Assembly: GCF_010389155.1 (NCBI RefSeq)
Contig: NC_057763.1
Span: 5,456,649-5,520,648, forward strand
Direction of reading: 5' to 3'
From: Erigeron canadensis
Lineage: Eukaryota > Streptophyta > Magnoliopsida > Asterales > Asteraceae
DNA length: 64,000 nt
Shown here: positions 12,487 to 23,134 of the stretch, piece after piece
Numbering within the stretch: the stretch's first letter is position 1
How the letters are laid out: each line of letters opens with the position of its first letter
Notes under the pieces: model-generated
Told to the model about the DNA's origin: nothing
Databases searched by the model: none
Seen by the model: the letters and a program-made list of their open reading frames with translations, nothing else
Made by a program: the position numbers and the translations under genes

Positions 12487-13060
12487 TTGATTCCCAAAAT
12501 GTACACCGCAACAGAAAATAATCAAACATCCATTAAACGAAAAGATCAAGAAGACTCACAAATCCTGTCAAGAGATCTGTGTTTTCCCGCTTTAGGAAAA
12601 GCAAAGGCAAGTAAAGATCCATTAATAATACACGCACAAATACTTAATATCTCTGTACGAAGGGTTTACATCGATAACGGAAGCGAGTGTGATATTATAT
12701 ATGAACACTGTTTCCTGAAATTACCGAAGGCGATCAGGGCAAGAATGACGAAACCCGCAGGCCTGCTAGCAGGATCCGCCGGAGATCGTGTATGGCCCCT
12801 AGGGGAAATAGATCTAGACGTTACACTGGGGATCCACCGTTTTGTCGAACGGAAACCCTAGATTTCACCGTGGTACGAGCACCTTCACCACACAACCTCC
12901 TCATAAGGAGGCCAGCAATTCAAAGAATGGAAATGGTACCCTCTACGGTTCATGCCATGGTACTATTCCAGATGAAAATGGGCGTGGGAATGATAAAGTC
13001 ATCCTACGACGAAATAAAGCAAATAAATGAAGTCAAGAAGGCGAAGAATGAATTTGAGGA
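12487..13060 (+). pseudogene. Gypsy retropepsin (protease) remnant
   Basis: Conceptual translation shows an aspartic protease of Ty3/gypsy type. The catalytic motif reads VYIDNGSECDI (D-N-G-S in place of D-T-G-S), followed by the flap region and, after a one-base frameshift near 12845, the C-terminal stretch TLDFTVVRAPSPHNLLI...RPAIQRM. The family normally cleaves the Gag-Pol polyprotein. With no gag upstream and the frame broken, it cannot act. The coding signal fades after about 13060, where the tandem array begins. Confidence 0.7.
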
Positions 13061-13091
13061 AGAAAAGCAACACAACCAAGCCAATCACGCA

Positions 13092-13500
13092 CAGGATATG
13101 CATGTGCCACAGTTTTTGTGTAAAGCCCGAACAGAGTCAAATATGCGCCAGATGCATGTATGCATGTGCCACATATTTGTCAAAAATCTGAAATGCTAAA
13201 TATGTGCCACATGTAGTAATGCATGTGCCACAGTTTTTGTGTAAAGCCCGAACAGAGTCAAATATGCGCCACATGCATGTATGTACGTGCCACATATTTG
13301 TCAAAAATCTGAAGTGCTAAATATGTGCCACATGTAGTAATGCATGTGCCACAGTTTTTGTGTAAAGCCCGAACTAAGTCAAATATGCGCCACATGCATG
13401 TATGCATGTGCCACATATTTGCCCAAAAATCTGAAAAAGCTAAATACGTGCCACATGCATTTCCTACGTGCCACATATTTGCTAATTATGTATATTTTGT
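13092..13500. repeat. 121-bp tandem repeat array, about 3.3 copies
   Basis: The phrase GTGCCACAGTTTTTGTGTAA recurs at 13104, 13225 and 13346, giving a constant 121-bp period. The last unit is partial. Each unit contains several copies of the submotif GTGCCACAT. The period is not a multiple of three and frames break, so it is noncoding satellite-like DNA inside the gypsy element. Confidence 0.85.
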
Positions 13501-13559
13501 GTTCTAAAGTGTCTAATCCTTAGTTGCTTAACCCAAATTCATTCTTACATTTTAATGAT

Positions 13560-14918
13560 CCATAACAAGGCGCGTGTAACGCTTTGATTCCTCTGTCAAA
13601 ATTTAGTGTCAAACCTCAATTCGTGTTCGACCAAAACTTTTATATCTTTAACCAAATGTTCTAGACTCATCTTATAAACCATGTTTGGGGTTGTGGCATA
13701 GTGTATAATATAATGTGATGATAAGATGTTGATGTAATAGGGTTGTGATCGTTGTGCTCCTCACTAACCCGCTTAAGCTCATTCTAACGACATCTAAGGC
13801 TAAGGTAAGTTCCGTAGCTCCCTACTCGCTTGAGATTCGGGCTGGAAAGTGTACAACTACTTGTTAGTCGTTTGATCGTCTGATTGACTTACTTGACGGT
13901 TTATCCATTACTTGGTTGGTTTTTGTGCATGTTTGTGATATCATGATTAGTTAGGATAGTTGTGCCTACATGGAAGTCGGTTATGCTTCTCAAAGGGTTT
14001 TAGATGTGGTGGGAAGGCTGCGGGTGACCCTGTATACAAGCATCTAGAACTTGATGAAAGTAAAATCCTCTGAAGTGTAGGTCGTGTTGTGTAGTGGAAT
14101 GGATGGATATTGGATTGTGCTGGAATGGACATATATGTAATGTTACTCATGATTTACGCGCTTTACACGCAACGTATACTTATTTATGCACTTTACACGC
14201 AACGTATACTTATTTATGCGCTTTACACGCAAAGTATACTTATTTATGCGCTTTACACGCAACGTATACCTATTTATGTGCTTTACACGCTACGTATACT
14301 TATATATGCGCTTTACACGTAATGTATACTTATTTACGCGCTTTACACGCAAGCTCACTTATCTATGCGAATTACACACACGCAAACCCTTTACGTGACA
14401 TGGTTGGCTTACATTTGATATTCATCATGGCACATGCATACATACGATACGTGACTTGGACATTTACATCACTTGTACTCATTTATTACACGTAACTATT
14501 TTATGTCATATGGTCATATTGTGATAAGACATTGTGACTATAGACAATGGTTCCTTGTGAACCATTTCTACGAACTCACCAACCTCGTGTTGACTTGTTC
14601 AGTACACTTTTCAGGTAATCAGGTGAACCCAAGACAAGATGTATGATTTGATAGATTGTTGGACCCGGGCTTAGACTTACATGGATCAAGGATTCACATG
14701 CCCTTCTTTTGCATTATGCTTAGGATCGATCGCCATCTTTTAGATTGTTTTGTAACCTTGTGATGGCTACTTTCTCCTTATGCATTTTGTGTTTGTGCTT
14801 GTCTTAAACTTATTGAATTCACCGAATTCATTTATTTTCATTTAGTTGCCTACGATAATTTCATCATGTGCTATTTAATTTCCGTAATATTCCGGGCCCT
14901 AGTTCGGGGTGTTACAGA
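13560..14918. mobile_element. Probable LTR-derived segment nested in the gypsy element
   Basis: This block separates the protease from the integrase. It ends abruptly in GGGCCCTAGTTCGGGGTGTTACA, after which integrase coding sequence resumes. A ...GTGTTACA end is common for gypsy LTRs, so I infer a truncated second LTR retrotransposon or solo LTR. The left end is not defined. It contains the minisatellite at 14161-14370. Confidence 0.4.
14161..14370. repeat. 30-bp minisatellite, 7 copies
   Basis: The unit CTTTACACGC AACGTATACT plus TATTTATGCG repeats with an exact 30-bp period at 14161, 14191, 14221, 14251, 14281, 14311 and 14341. Copies differ at one or a few positions, and the last is the most diverged. 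Because the period is a multiple of three and the unit lacks stops, all three forward frames stay open. That produces three overlapping artefactual ORFs of 70-133 codons. Confidence 0.9.
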
Positions 14919-15516
14919 AGATAAAGCAATCCTTTACATCTGTATATCACCCCAAGGCAACGAGCAAGTCGAAGCAATTAACAAGTAAATGGTAAAAGGG
15001 ATGGAAAAAAGGCTAGGGCGCACACCCAAAGGCTGGGTAGACGAGTTACCCTTGGTACTATGGGCACACCGAACAACGCCAAAACAAAGCAATCGTGAAA
15101 CTCCATTTTCCCTAGCATTTGGATCAGAAGCTGTCCTACCAGCAAAATTACAAGTTTCCACATGCCGGATGATAGGGGTCACAGAAGAAAACAATGACAC
15201 ATAAATGTGTGTCAACCTAGATCTCCTAGAAGAAAGACGGGAAATTGCATCGATAAGGGAAGCTACATATAAGCAAAGGATTGAGAAATACTACAACAAA
15301 AGAGTTCATCCAGACGGTTTTAAAGTTGGCGACTTTGTCCTCAGGCTAAACAGTGCAACTCAGGTGGAGTATCAAGGAAAGATGGGGACAACCTGGGAAG
15401 GACCATACAAGATCGATACAGTCATCGGAAATGGTGCCTACAAACTCTCCACCACAGACGACAAACCGGTTAGTAGAACGTGGAATGCGCCAAACCTGCG
15501 TAAGTTCTATTATTAA
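14919..15516 (+). pseudogene. Gypsy integrase, C-terminal part (broken)
   Basis: Conceptual translation gives the end of the integrase catalytic core and the C-terminal domain. The first part reads KIKQSFTSVYHP; a lost base near 14954 then shifts the frame to QGNEQVEAINK. Then come WVDELPLVLWAHRTTP and ETPFSLAFGSEAVLP, a stop at 15202-15204, then LDLLEERREIASIREATYKQ, GDFVLRL and GKMGTTWEGPYKI. This order is typical of Ty3/gypsy integrases. The N-terminal zinc domain and the DDE residues are missing upstream, where the frame meets the foreign LTR-like DNA. It is not functional. Confidence 0.8.
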
Positions 15517-15747
15517 AAAAAAACCCATAATATTTAACATTTATTTTTGTAGAAAAGAAGGTTCATCTTCATTCTCTTTGAACGAATATACAAACGTTCT
15601 ATTTCAATCAAAGTGCACTAATTTAACAAAACAGGCCTGTTAGAAGAAACAACAAATTGGTGGGGATGCCTACCAAAACATAATAAAAAGAAACGGGTAA
15701 AAAAACCCTTCATTACACGATATTTAAAACATGGCCGGAAACAGCCA

Positions 15748-16227
15748 TTACTGTGTGCCAGATGAAGAATCTGGGCATAACTTATACACATCAAAATCTT
15801 CACGAGCAACTTGGTCAACGAGAGATTTGCCAGAGTGGCGATTCATCTTGGTCAAATGATGAACGAACGGAACGACATCAGTCAACATTTTCCGATATTT
15901 AGCTTGAAGAGAAGATTACTCCGACTGCAACACCTGAAGACGATTTTCCCTCTCCAACATCTCATCACGAGCGACTTACAATTGAAGATCTTTTATGTCT
16001 AGCGAACGCTTCAGATCTTGTAGATCAACCGACTTCTCATCCTCAACAACTGGTACTGAGTATTGACTCACATCACACAAGCGCTGCTTCAACAATTTCA
16101 GATCTGATTCCAACCGATGAATCTTTATCATATCCACATATGAACCAACACCAATTTTGAAATTTTGACGGATGGTTTTTATCCGACCATGTTTACAAAA
16201 CACACTCTTTTTTTTCGACAACCCCAC
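15748..16227 (-). pseudogene. Antisense ORF remnant between integrase and 3' LTR
   Basis: On the minus strand one frame runs about 159 codons with only two stops (15976-15978 and one about 25 codons further on). It begins GLSKKKSVFCKHG, has a charged, helix-prone stretch (HRLESDLKLLKQRL), resumes after the first stop with ARDEMLERENRLQVLQSE, and ends LCPDSSSGTQ before a stop. It has no ATG at its 5' end, so a start or exon is missing. Antisense ORFs in this position are known from Tat-lineage elements, where their role is unclear. The coiled-coil look is my reading only. Confidence 0.5.
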
Positions 16228-16503
16228 TTCATTATGGAAATATCAAAATAAAAAAGTCAGCCGCCGATAGGGATTATAAACCAACACATATACATTTAAA
16301 ATCCACCGTTGAACTTATATCGAGATACGCACCGCACTACCATCAAAATTGTGAAATAGTACCCTCAAACATAAACCATTATGCATAACTACCCCCTGTA
16401 AGACTGCGGGCACGGTCAGAAGCACACCCAAGAACGCAAGATACTTTTTGAGCAAGAGACTAACAACATAACCTTGGCATGTCATATTGTTAGTCTGGGG
16501 GCT

Positions 16504-16905
16504 TGATGATGTACCCACCTAGACCTCCAGCACCCAGAGAGACGCTGACTACACGCAGGGTACCACGTATAGACTTCACCTAGGTTACACCCAGACTCTA
16601 TACAATCTGGGGAAAGAAGATTAGCACAAAAGAGATATCACCATCTCATTTACTTAAATAATGGAGATCGTTGTTAAAGATAAGGAAGACAGAAGACGCG
16701 TGAGAAGACTCCTTCTCAAAGGAGATCACTATAAAAGGAGGGAACCCTAAAGCTAGAGGTAAGTACAATCTTGGTGAAAAACCCTAAACATATAACAACA
16801 CTTATCTAACCGGCGTACAAGGAAGGAAAACTCTTACCAACGGGGAATCGCCAACGAATCATCCATAACACTTTAAACCCTCACACCCAATCTGCTGTAC
16901 AAACA
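16504..16905 (+). repeat. 3' LTR of the gypsy element
   Basis: 402 bp, begins TGATGATGTACC right after the purine tract and ends GTACAAACA. It matches the 5' LTR throughout with scattered substitutions, so the insertion is old compared with the copia element at 31225. Confidence 0.8.
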
Positions 16906-17689
16906 ACATCTAATACAAATACAAATACTGTTTCAAAAAAAAAAGTTATATTTTTTTTAGATTCTATTTAACTTATTGATATTTCGATTAGTTCATCCAA
17001 TTTTTTGAAAATTTAATTTTGTATTTTTATGTTTGGAAGACAAATTTTGTTTTATTGCGATGAAGAAGGTTATTAATTAGATGTTAGGGATTTTTGAGTT
17101 AAATAATGAAAAAGTTTAATTAGTTACATTATCTTTCTTAAATTGAAGGGTTAAAAATGTAATACATTTACTTAAATTAAGTATCCAATGAAAATAGAAT
17201 ATGTAATATGTATGAACTTGGCTTAAGTTGAATTCATTGCTCTTGCCATCTAAGGCTACCTCCCATTCACTCTTTGATGCTAAAGTTCATATGGCGACAA
17301 AGAGTTTATAAATGACCATTTAAGATGCATGATAATGAAACTTCAAGACAAAGCTAAAGTCATGATTTTCGGCCTCTGTCTACCGTCATGACGTCATCGA
17401 TCACTCCATGAAGACTTAAAAGAGGATTATTATCTCACGCGCGGTTGAGGCCTTCTTGAGTTATTGGAAAATATCAAAGAATGATTTGATTTGACCACTA
17501 GAAGATGTTTTTTTTTCTTTCTCAAAAGCTTGTTATGAATATTTACTTTAAGGATCAAAATTTAAAAAAAAAAAACTTTGCTCTATTCTGCCCTATCTTT
17601 TAACTCATATTATTCGGTGATGATAATAACTGACGATGTCATGCTTGAAAGACATTCTCAACGTTTAATGCATCAAACATGTTGAATTA
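16906..17689. other. LINE A-tail, then intergenic sequence
   Basis: The first 40 bp end in CTGTTTC and ten or so A residues. This is probably the 3' tail of the LINE split by the gypsy insertion; the following GTTATAT resembles the ATTATAT at the LINE's left edge. The rest shows no gene. Confidence 0.45.
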
Positions 17690-18057
17690 ATATCATGTCT
17701 TTGGTCACGAAGCAAAACAACAAGTTCTTACCACAAAACCATCAAGCACGCCGAGCCGTCGGTGGAAGCCCAATCCCAAAAGCAAATGTGGCAAACTATC
17801 AGAGTGAGAATGGGAGAGGCATTGGTCATGGCCCCAGCAGATATCGTGGATGTGGACGGAGCAATACATGGCATCGATCGATCAGGAGTCTCATAGCTCT
17901 AAAAATAACGATAATGAATCAAATCTACAGAATGCTAGATAACCTCTGTTTGGAAATGGATTCATTGGATGACTTGTTGCCGATGGATGACTTCAACCCT
18001 CAATCAATAGATGAAGATACCAGCGAGTTATCAGTAAAAGATAAGTTCGATGACTGA
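17690..18057 (+). pseudogene. Copia-type gag/polyprotein fragment
   Basis: The frame starts in phase with SLVTKQNNKFLPQNHQAR and continues through a Gly/Arg-rich stretch (GRGIGHGPSRYRGCGRSN). This matches the RGRGR-rich linker found before the zinc knuckle in a group of plant copia-like gag proteins. A frameshift near 17880 follows, since DQESHSSKNNDNES reads in another frame. The last part is acidic and unassigned. There are no LTRs nearby. This is a short scrap; the family call is from pattern memory. Confidence 0.45.
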
Positions 18058-18152
18058 TCACCCATTTTGTAAGTCAATTACGGGCGGGAAAGAAGAATGG
18101 ATATTTGGTCCCAAAGGATCACATAACTGACATGTGGCGGGTCATATGACCT

Positions 18153-18620
18153 CACTACCAGGAAAATGTCGATTAGTAACCTTTTTGTTTAGTGACAACT
18201 AAAATATAGTCACTGATAACATTATTTAGTTACCATTAAGAAAATGGTCACTAAACTAAATTAGAGGCCAAAAATAAACATTTTTTGGCTCTAAACAAAA
18301 TTTGTGACGAACTTTTAGTGACGAAAAGCGACCACTCAAAATTTTGATTGTTAGTGACAAAAATTTGGTAACTAATGACAATAGTGACCAAATTTTGATT
18401 GTTAGTGACAAAAACTTGGTCATTATGATAAATTAGTGACCAAATTTGGAGTGGTCACTTTTCGTCACTAAAGGTCCGTCACTAATTTTTTTTAGAGAAC
18501 AAAAAATGTTATTTTTTGGCCACTAATTTTATTTAGTGACCACTTTTTTTTAATGGTAACTAAATAATGTTATTAGTGACCAAATTTTAGTTGTCACTAA
18601 TCGAAATTTTTCTTGTAGTG
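18153..18620. mobile_element. CACTA-type foldback MITE
   Basis: A 468-bp element whose halves are inverted copies. It begins CACTACCAGGAAAATGTCGA and ends in the complement of CACTACAAGAAAAATTTCGA, the classic En/Spm (CACTA) terminus. GTGAC/GTCAC motifs recur throughout, as in CACTA subterminal repeats. Flanking 3-mers are CCT and TCT, a target duplication with one change. There is no coding capacity. Confidence 0.8.
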
Positions 18621-19877
18621 TCTATTCTATCTCTTTGGGAAAAATCCAAGTCTATGTAAAGTTATACGCAGTTTTTTCTTTCGCCCAAAATGGAAAACAA
18701 ACAAGAGGATACTTCAGACGCATCAGTTGCAGAGATCTTCAACTATGTATTGCTCCGTCCACGACCACCACCTCTGCTAGGGTCACAACCTTCTGCACGT
18801 CAAAATCCTTATCTCGAAGTGTGTTGCCTTCTTTCTGAACCTATAAAAGGCAACACTTGTGAAGATTATTATTTTTGTTGGTCTAAAACTTTTATGTATA
18901 AAGGGAAATGATTAATACTTTTAAAAGAATGGTCTAAAATTCCTCATAACTATTAGATAAAGACATATGGCAAAACCAGAAGATAAAATTAAAAAAGAAA
19001 ATTAATGGATATCACATGTCACATTTTTAAGTTTTAATTAAAAGGATTTTAATTATGATAATCTTTAGAAAAATCTATCATTTTCCTTAAAGATTTTTAT
19101 CTACTCATTTACATATATCAATTAGCATATCATAGCTTAATTTAGGCTCGGAAAACCAAAATATTGGAAAATGTAAGACCGAATGTACGTATTGGTCTGG
19201 TCCGGTCCAGGAGTTTGGGAATTGTTTATCAAGAATTGTTGTTCTGTCTACACTTAATTTTTTTTTCTGTTGTAACACACAGATAGATTAAAAAGTGCAT
19301 CAGTAGTAGTGTATCTTCTTTTTGTTTTCTCTACCATTATCTCTATTAGTAAAATTGAAGGATTGAATACGATAATTTCATAACAAGCTTAAATTAAATG
19401 CGTGTAATCAACTTCTTCCATTCTGTAATCAAAACCTTCCATTCGCCCATTAATGGATTAAACAAATGCGTGTGCCCCACTTCCTCCTACCTCTTCAATG
19501 GTAGTAGTAAGTTATGGAAGCAGGACCCACATTGCCCATTTTTAGCTGCACACCATGGTCCTTATCATTAATCTTTAGTCTCTCTTTCTACAACAAAATC
19601 ATACATTGTGAAGTAATTTACCTAGCTAGCTACCTAGTTTCTTCCTCTATCTATGTAGGGGTCCTCAATTTATATATATTTTAACCTATACATCTTTCTC
19701 CCATGCTTATTAACACACACACCATGTGTACACTCACATGCATTACACCTGTCTTAAGCTTCATAAGTCGTTCTCTTCACAAATTTTTTGCATGATTGAA
19801 AACTTAGGTCAACTTATAATTACTAATAATTCAATCTAATTTGTCCTAACATGGTTTGAGATTTGCACGCAAAATCT
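18621..19877. other. Intergenic, no gene recognised
   Basis: Two overlapping small frames (18635-18838 and 18690-18911) include a Pro/Arg-rich stretch, but I recognise no family. The remainder is AT-rich. Confidence 0.35.
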
Positions 19878-20090
19878 TAATTTTTTTTTTTTAAAAACAT
19901 TCTATCGGTATACGACATCTGGGGAACCTTGCACGTACTCTAGACAACGAGATGTTGACTATGAGCCGCTATAAGTATTCAGAGGGAAAAACTCCAATGT
20001 TTTGGCATCTTTAAGGATCGAACTCAAAAACTTGGGTAAAACATGAAGTGCCTCTTACCAGCTGGGCTGACCTTCAATTCATTTATATTT
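19878..20090 (-). mobile_element. tRNA-derived SINE with poly(A) tail
   Basis: Read on the minus strand: a tRNA-like head (CAGCCCAGCTGGTAAGAGGC as A box region, GAGTTCGATCC as a near-perfect B box), a body of about 150 bp and a terminal A run (the T run at 19881-19893). It differs from the other SINE families here. I found no clear target duplication. Confidence 0.6.
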
Positions 20091-22897
20091 TTTTTTAACG
20101 GCAAATTTCTTACAACACCTACAATACACCCGGATAATCCTACATAAGTCTGTGCAAAGGATTGATTTCTAGACTTACACTGCAAAAGATAAAAGCCACT
20201 AGCTACTAGGTGGCCTAATCCCACATATTAGGAATAATCTTAATCTAGCTATGTTAACTTGGATAAGTCCACGCGGCTTGTAGGCATACATGTACTCAAA
20301 CGGTTATGAAGTGTCTTTAACATGTTTAGTTTGAGATACATATCATTGGTAAATCATCCAATATGTCATGTATGATGCAAACAAAGTACCAAAGCGTCAC
20401 TCATACAGTGAAATTGCCTAAAAGTTGTAAACATAATTAGAATGTACCCTTTAAGGAACTTTTTGTAAGAATGGTTTCCTTATAGAAACTTACACATTTG
20501 AATATAGTACCTGCTTAACTATCTTTACTAAGTGTAAACCATAAAAAGCCTGTACATATTGTTGGTGGGATTTGCATGTGTTTAGAGTAATTTTTTTTCT
20601 CTATAAAGTGTGTTAAATCATTAATTATAACATTCTATATGGAAACAGAAGTCAAACAGACAAAAATTAAGTTGCGCAGCTAATCCTTTTTGTATAGCAG
20701 ACACAAGTTCGTTTAATAACTACATTATTCATATATCTTGGCGAGAGTAATTAGTAATTATCTAAGAAAAACATTGAACATAGTTTAACTGCGAGAGTAA
20801 GAAATGTGTGATGTTCTAAAAAAAGGTATTTCTTGGGTGTCCTTCGTATATCTTTTCAAAGTAACCATACGATGCCCGACTAAATATATCCTTAGGTAGA
20901 TATGCTAGACAAATTAAAAGGCTTGAAGGTGTCTTCAAATAGATGTTAATTATAAGGAAGGTTAAGTAGTTAATTGGTCCTAGCAGAACAGAAAATATTC
21001 GATCAGGATTATAATGCAGTGGACCTTGTTAACATAAAGATCATCAATTGCTAGTGACATTTGGAATAATATGTTGAGCCTTAATAATAATAAATAAGTA
21101 TAATGTTTGAATCTTTTAATATATCTCAAGTATGTATGTACATGGAAGAAACTAAAGAACACATGGGTGAAACATATGTTTGAAAGTATAGAAGCAAGTG
21201 AATAAATGTAAAACTTTGAATTATTCATTTGGGATCATTAAACTGCTGGCAGAAAGCGAAATGGCATGGAGGACAGATCAATTACATCAAAGGAAAAGTG
21301 ATGGTTGATGACAGTGTCATGCATCAAAGTTTTATTTTTTGATTTAATGCTACTTCAACAACCTACTTTACAAAGTAGTTATTGTCACACAAAGGAATAC
21401 AATTGAAAATGTTTTATAGTCTTTGCAGAGAAAATAATTGAAGAGAGAAGGATTTATAGTGAGTAAATTAATAAAATAGTTTCTGAAGATTTTACTATTA
21501 CATTTGGTCCTGTAAAAAAAAATAATTTAGTCTTTTGGTTGTTGTGGAGATCAAAGGACAGTAATTATACTTTTGGATGTATGTAACTATTTCTAGTACA
21601 TGACCAAAAATCATGGGAAAAATGATGATGAATTGTGGTAAAAAAAAAGAGATAGGTGTGTGTTAAATGGTGAAGATGGAGGTAAAAAAAAAAAAGAAGA
21701 AGAAAAATCAGAGTAGCAGAAGCATCCAAAGGCATGTGCTTATTTTAATCTGTCTTGGCCAATACTGGCAACTTTAGAATCCACATGGGCAAGTCTGACA
21801 GAATGAATTGCTCACAAAAAAGAGGAATGGGAGTATCAAGACTTCTTGTGAGGCCACCCAATAAAGCTTTTTATAAACTGATAGATTTCATGCCTTTTTG
21901 TGTAACTTTATAACTGTGACATGAAATACAATTAATCAAGGGAAAGTATTTGGGATGGGAGAACATAGTTTAGTTAAGGAAAACACTTAATTAGGAAGAC
22001 AATGAATGGATATAATTGAAGTACAAATTGAAAGGTCATTTATTATCTTTTTGTTGAAATTTTGACCATAGGAATTGCCATGGCCACTACTAGCTATATA
22101 TAACTCTTTCTTTACATTCTTTAACTCCTACAACTTAATTTGGTTGTTGCGGATTCGACATTCAAAGCATGATTCAAACATACATGAAACGATAGCGACA
22201 CACATATATATAAAAAGGAACACAATGAATTTAGGTGGTTGAGCAGATCGAGTTGATCTGCTCAATTAGTCCACCTTCTAACAAGAGAAATTTTATTGTC
22301 TTTCGAATATATGCTCATCATTACATTAGGATCCAAGATACCTGATTTCACGACCAAATATTGCATACGAGTTTGGCCCAATTGTCGCACTTAGTTCCCC
22401 TTTGATACCTGCTGCATTGCCCTTGCAAACATCAGACTCCACAACTCAACACTTTGTTAGATTATCTATTGTATTGACTTTAACATGGACATATAACATG
22501 AGTATTATTATACATTTATACTTAAACATCCAAAATCAAGTTTGTTTCACAACACGGTAGATAACTAACATTTATCGTTTGCTCATAAACTCGAACCTAG
22601 CTAACTAAGAATGACTTACGTACGCCATTTGTTTTTTTCCTGGGATGATGAAACCGATGGCGAGACTAATGAACCGAAAGCAACATTCTTTAATGCAAGA
22701 GTGGGGCACACAGCTGTCTGCTGGTGTTGTTTTTAAATGATTGCTAGCTTTCTTATATGGTGCTTTCATCAGCATTTTTCATTTGTTTGTGTGGGTCTCT
22801 TCTTGCCCCTAGAGGAAGCCATCTCTAATATATGTTGTATTGAAAGGAGATTTATAACAAAATTTTCATTCACTTACTGTTATTTTTCCATGTACAG
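20091..22897. other. Upstream region of the SPL gene
   Basis: No gene recognised. An imperfect hairpin lies at 22234-22276: TTGAGCAGATC and GATCTGCTCAA pair across a 5-nt loop, with GGTGG/CCACC outside. The SPL promoter and first leader exon should lie in the right part, but I cannot place the transcription start. Confidence 0.4.
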
Positions 22898-22955
22898 AAT
22901 CTTACATGGTAAAAGACTTCCAGTAACCTTGGAACTCCTTGACCATTACCAAAAG
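22898..22955 (+). other. Possible 5' UTR exon of the SPL gene
   Basis: A 58-nt segment bounded by a good acceptor (TTTTTCCATGTACAG) and donor (AAAAG|GTAATTT). The next acceptor (CATGACAG) at 23052-23059 leads into the leader with the SPL ATG at 23135. Leader introns occur in this gene family. Inferred from splice signals only. Confidence 0.35.
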
Positions 22956-23134
22956 GTAATTTGTTTTATCTTATAATTGTTATAACTAATCATGTAGTTT
23001 AACATATATTCGGTATCCTTTTTTGTGCATAATGAAATTTTGTACAAATTTCATGACAGGCTGGACTCTGCAGTGTTTAAAAATGGACCGAGCTTTTAGC
23101 GTTTAGTAACCATACCTGAAGTTCATTTCTAATA

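Larger units (their letters stand above)
11992..16905 (+). mobile_element. Decayed Ty3/gypsy retrotransposon, Tat-like
   Basis: Two similar LTRs (11992-12386 and 16504-16905) enclose about 4.1 kb. A primer-site-like stretch (TTGGTGGCATCCGTGGGAC) follows the left LTR, and a purine tract (GTCTGGGGGCT) precedes the right LTR. The flanks read ATATC and ACATC, a 5-bp duplication with one change. Inside, in order: a broken protease, a 121-bp array, foreign LTR-like DNA with a 30-bp minisatellite, the C-terminal part of integrase, and an antisense ORF remnant. Gag, reverse transcriptase and RNase H are absent. The order, the purine tract and the antisense ORF point to the Tat lineage (inference). 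It sits in the 3' end of the LINE. Confidence 0.75.

Noticed and set aside
13092..14370. Regular repeats that could suggest a CRISPR array
   Set aside because: Units are joined head to tail with no unique spacers, in a plant nuclear retrotransposon.
14094..14495. 133-codon and two 70-codon open frames with repeated Tyr/Leu-rich peptide
   Set aside because: All are by-products of the 30-bp minisatellite, which is open in every forward frame.
18635..18911. Overlapping small frames with a Pro/Arg-rich stretch next to the CACTA MITE
   Set aside because: No family match from memory and no gene structure around them; two frames compete.
19860..19895. Long T run as a transcription terminator
   Set aside because: It is the poly(A) tail of a minus-strand SINE.
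22234..22276. Hairpin as a microRNA precursor
   Set aside because: The stem is only 11 bp with a 5-nt loop, too short for a plant miRNA precursor.
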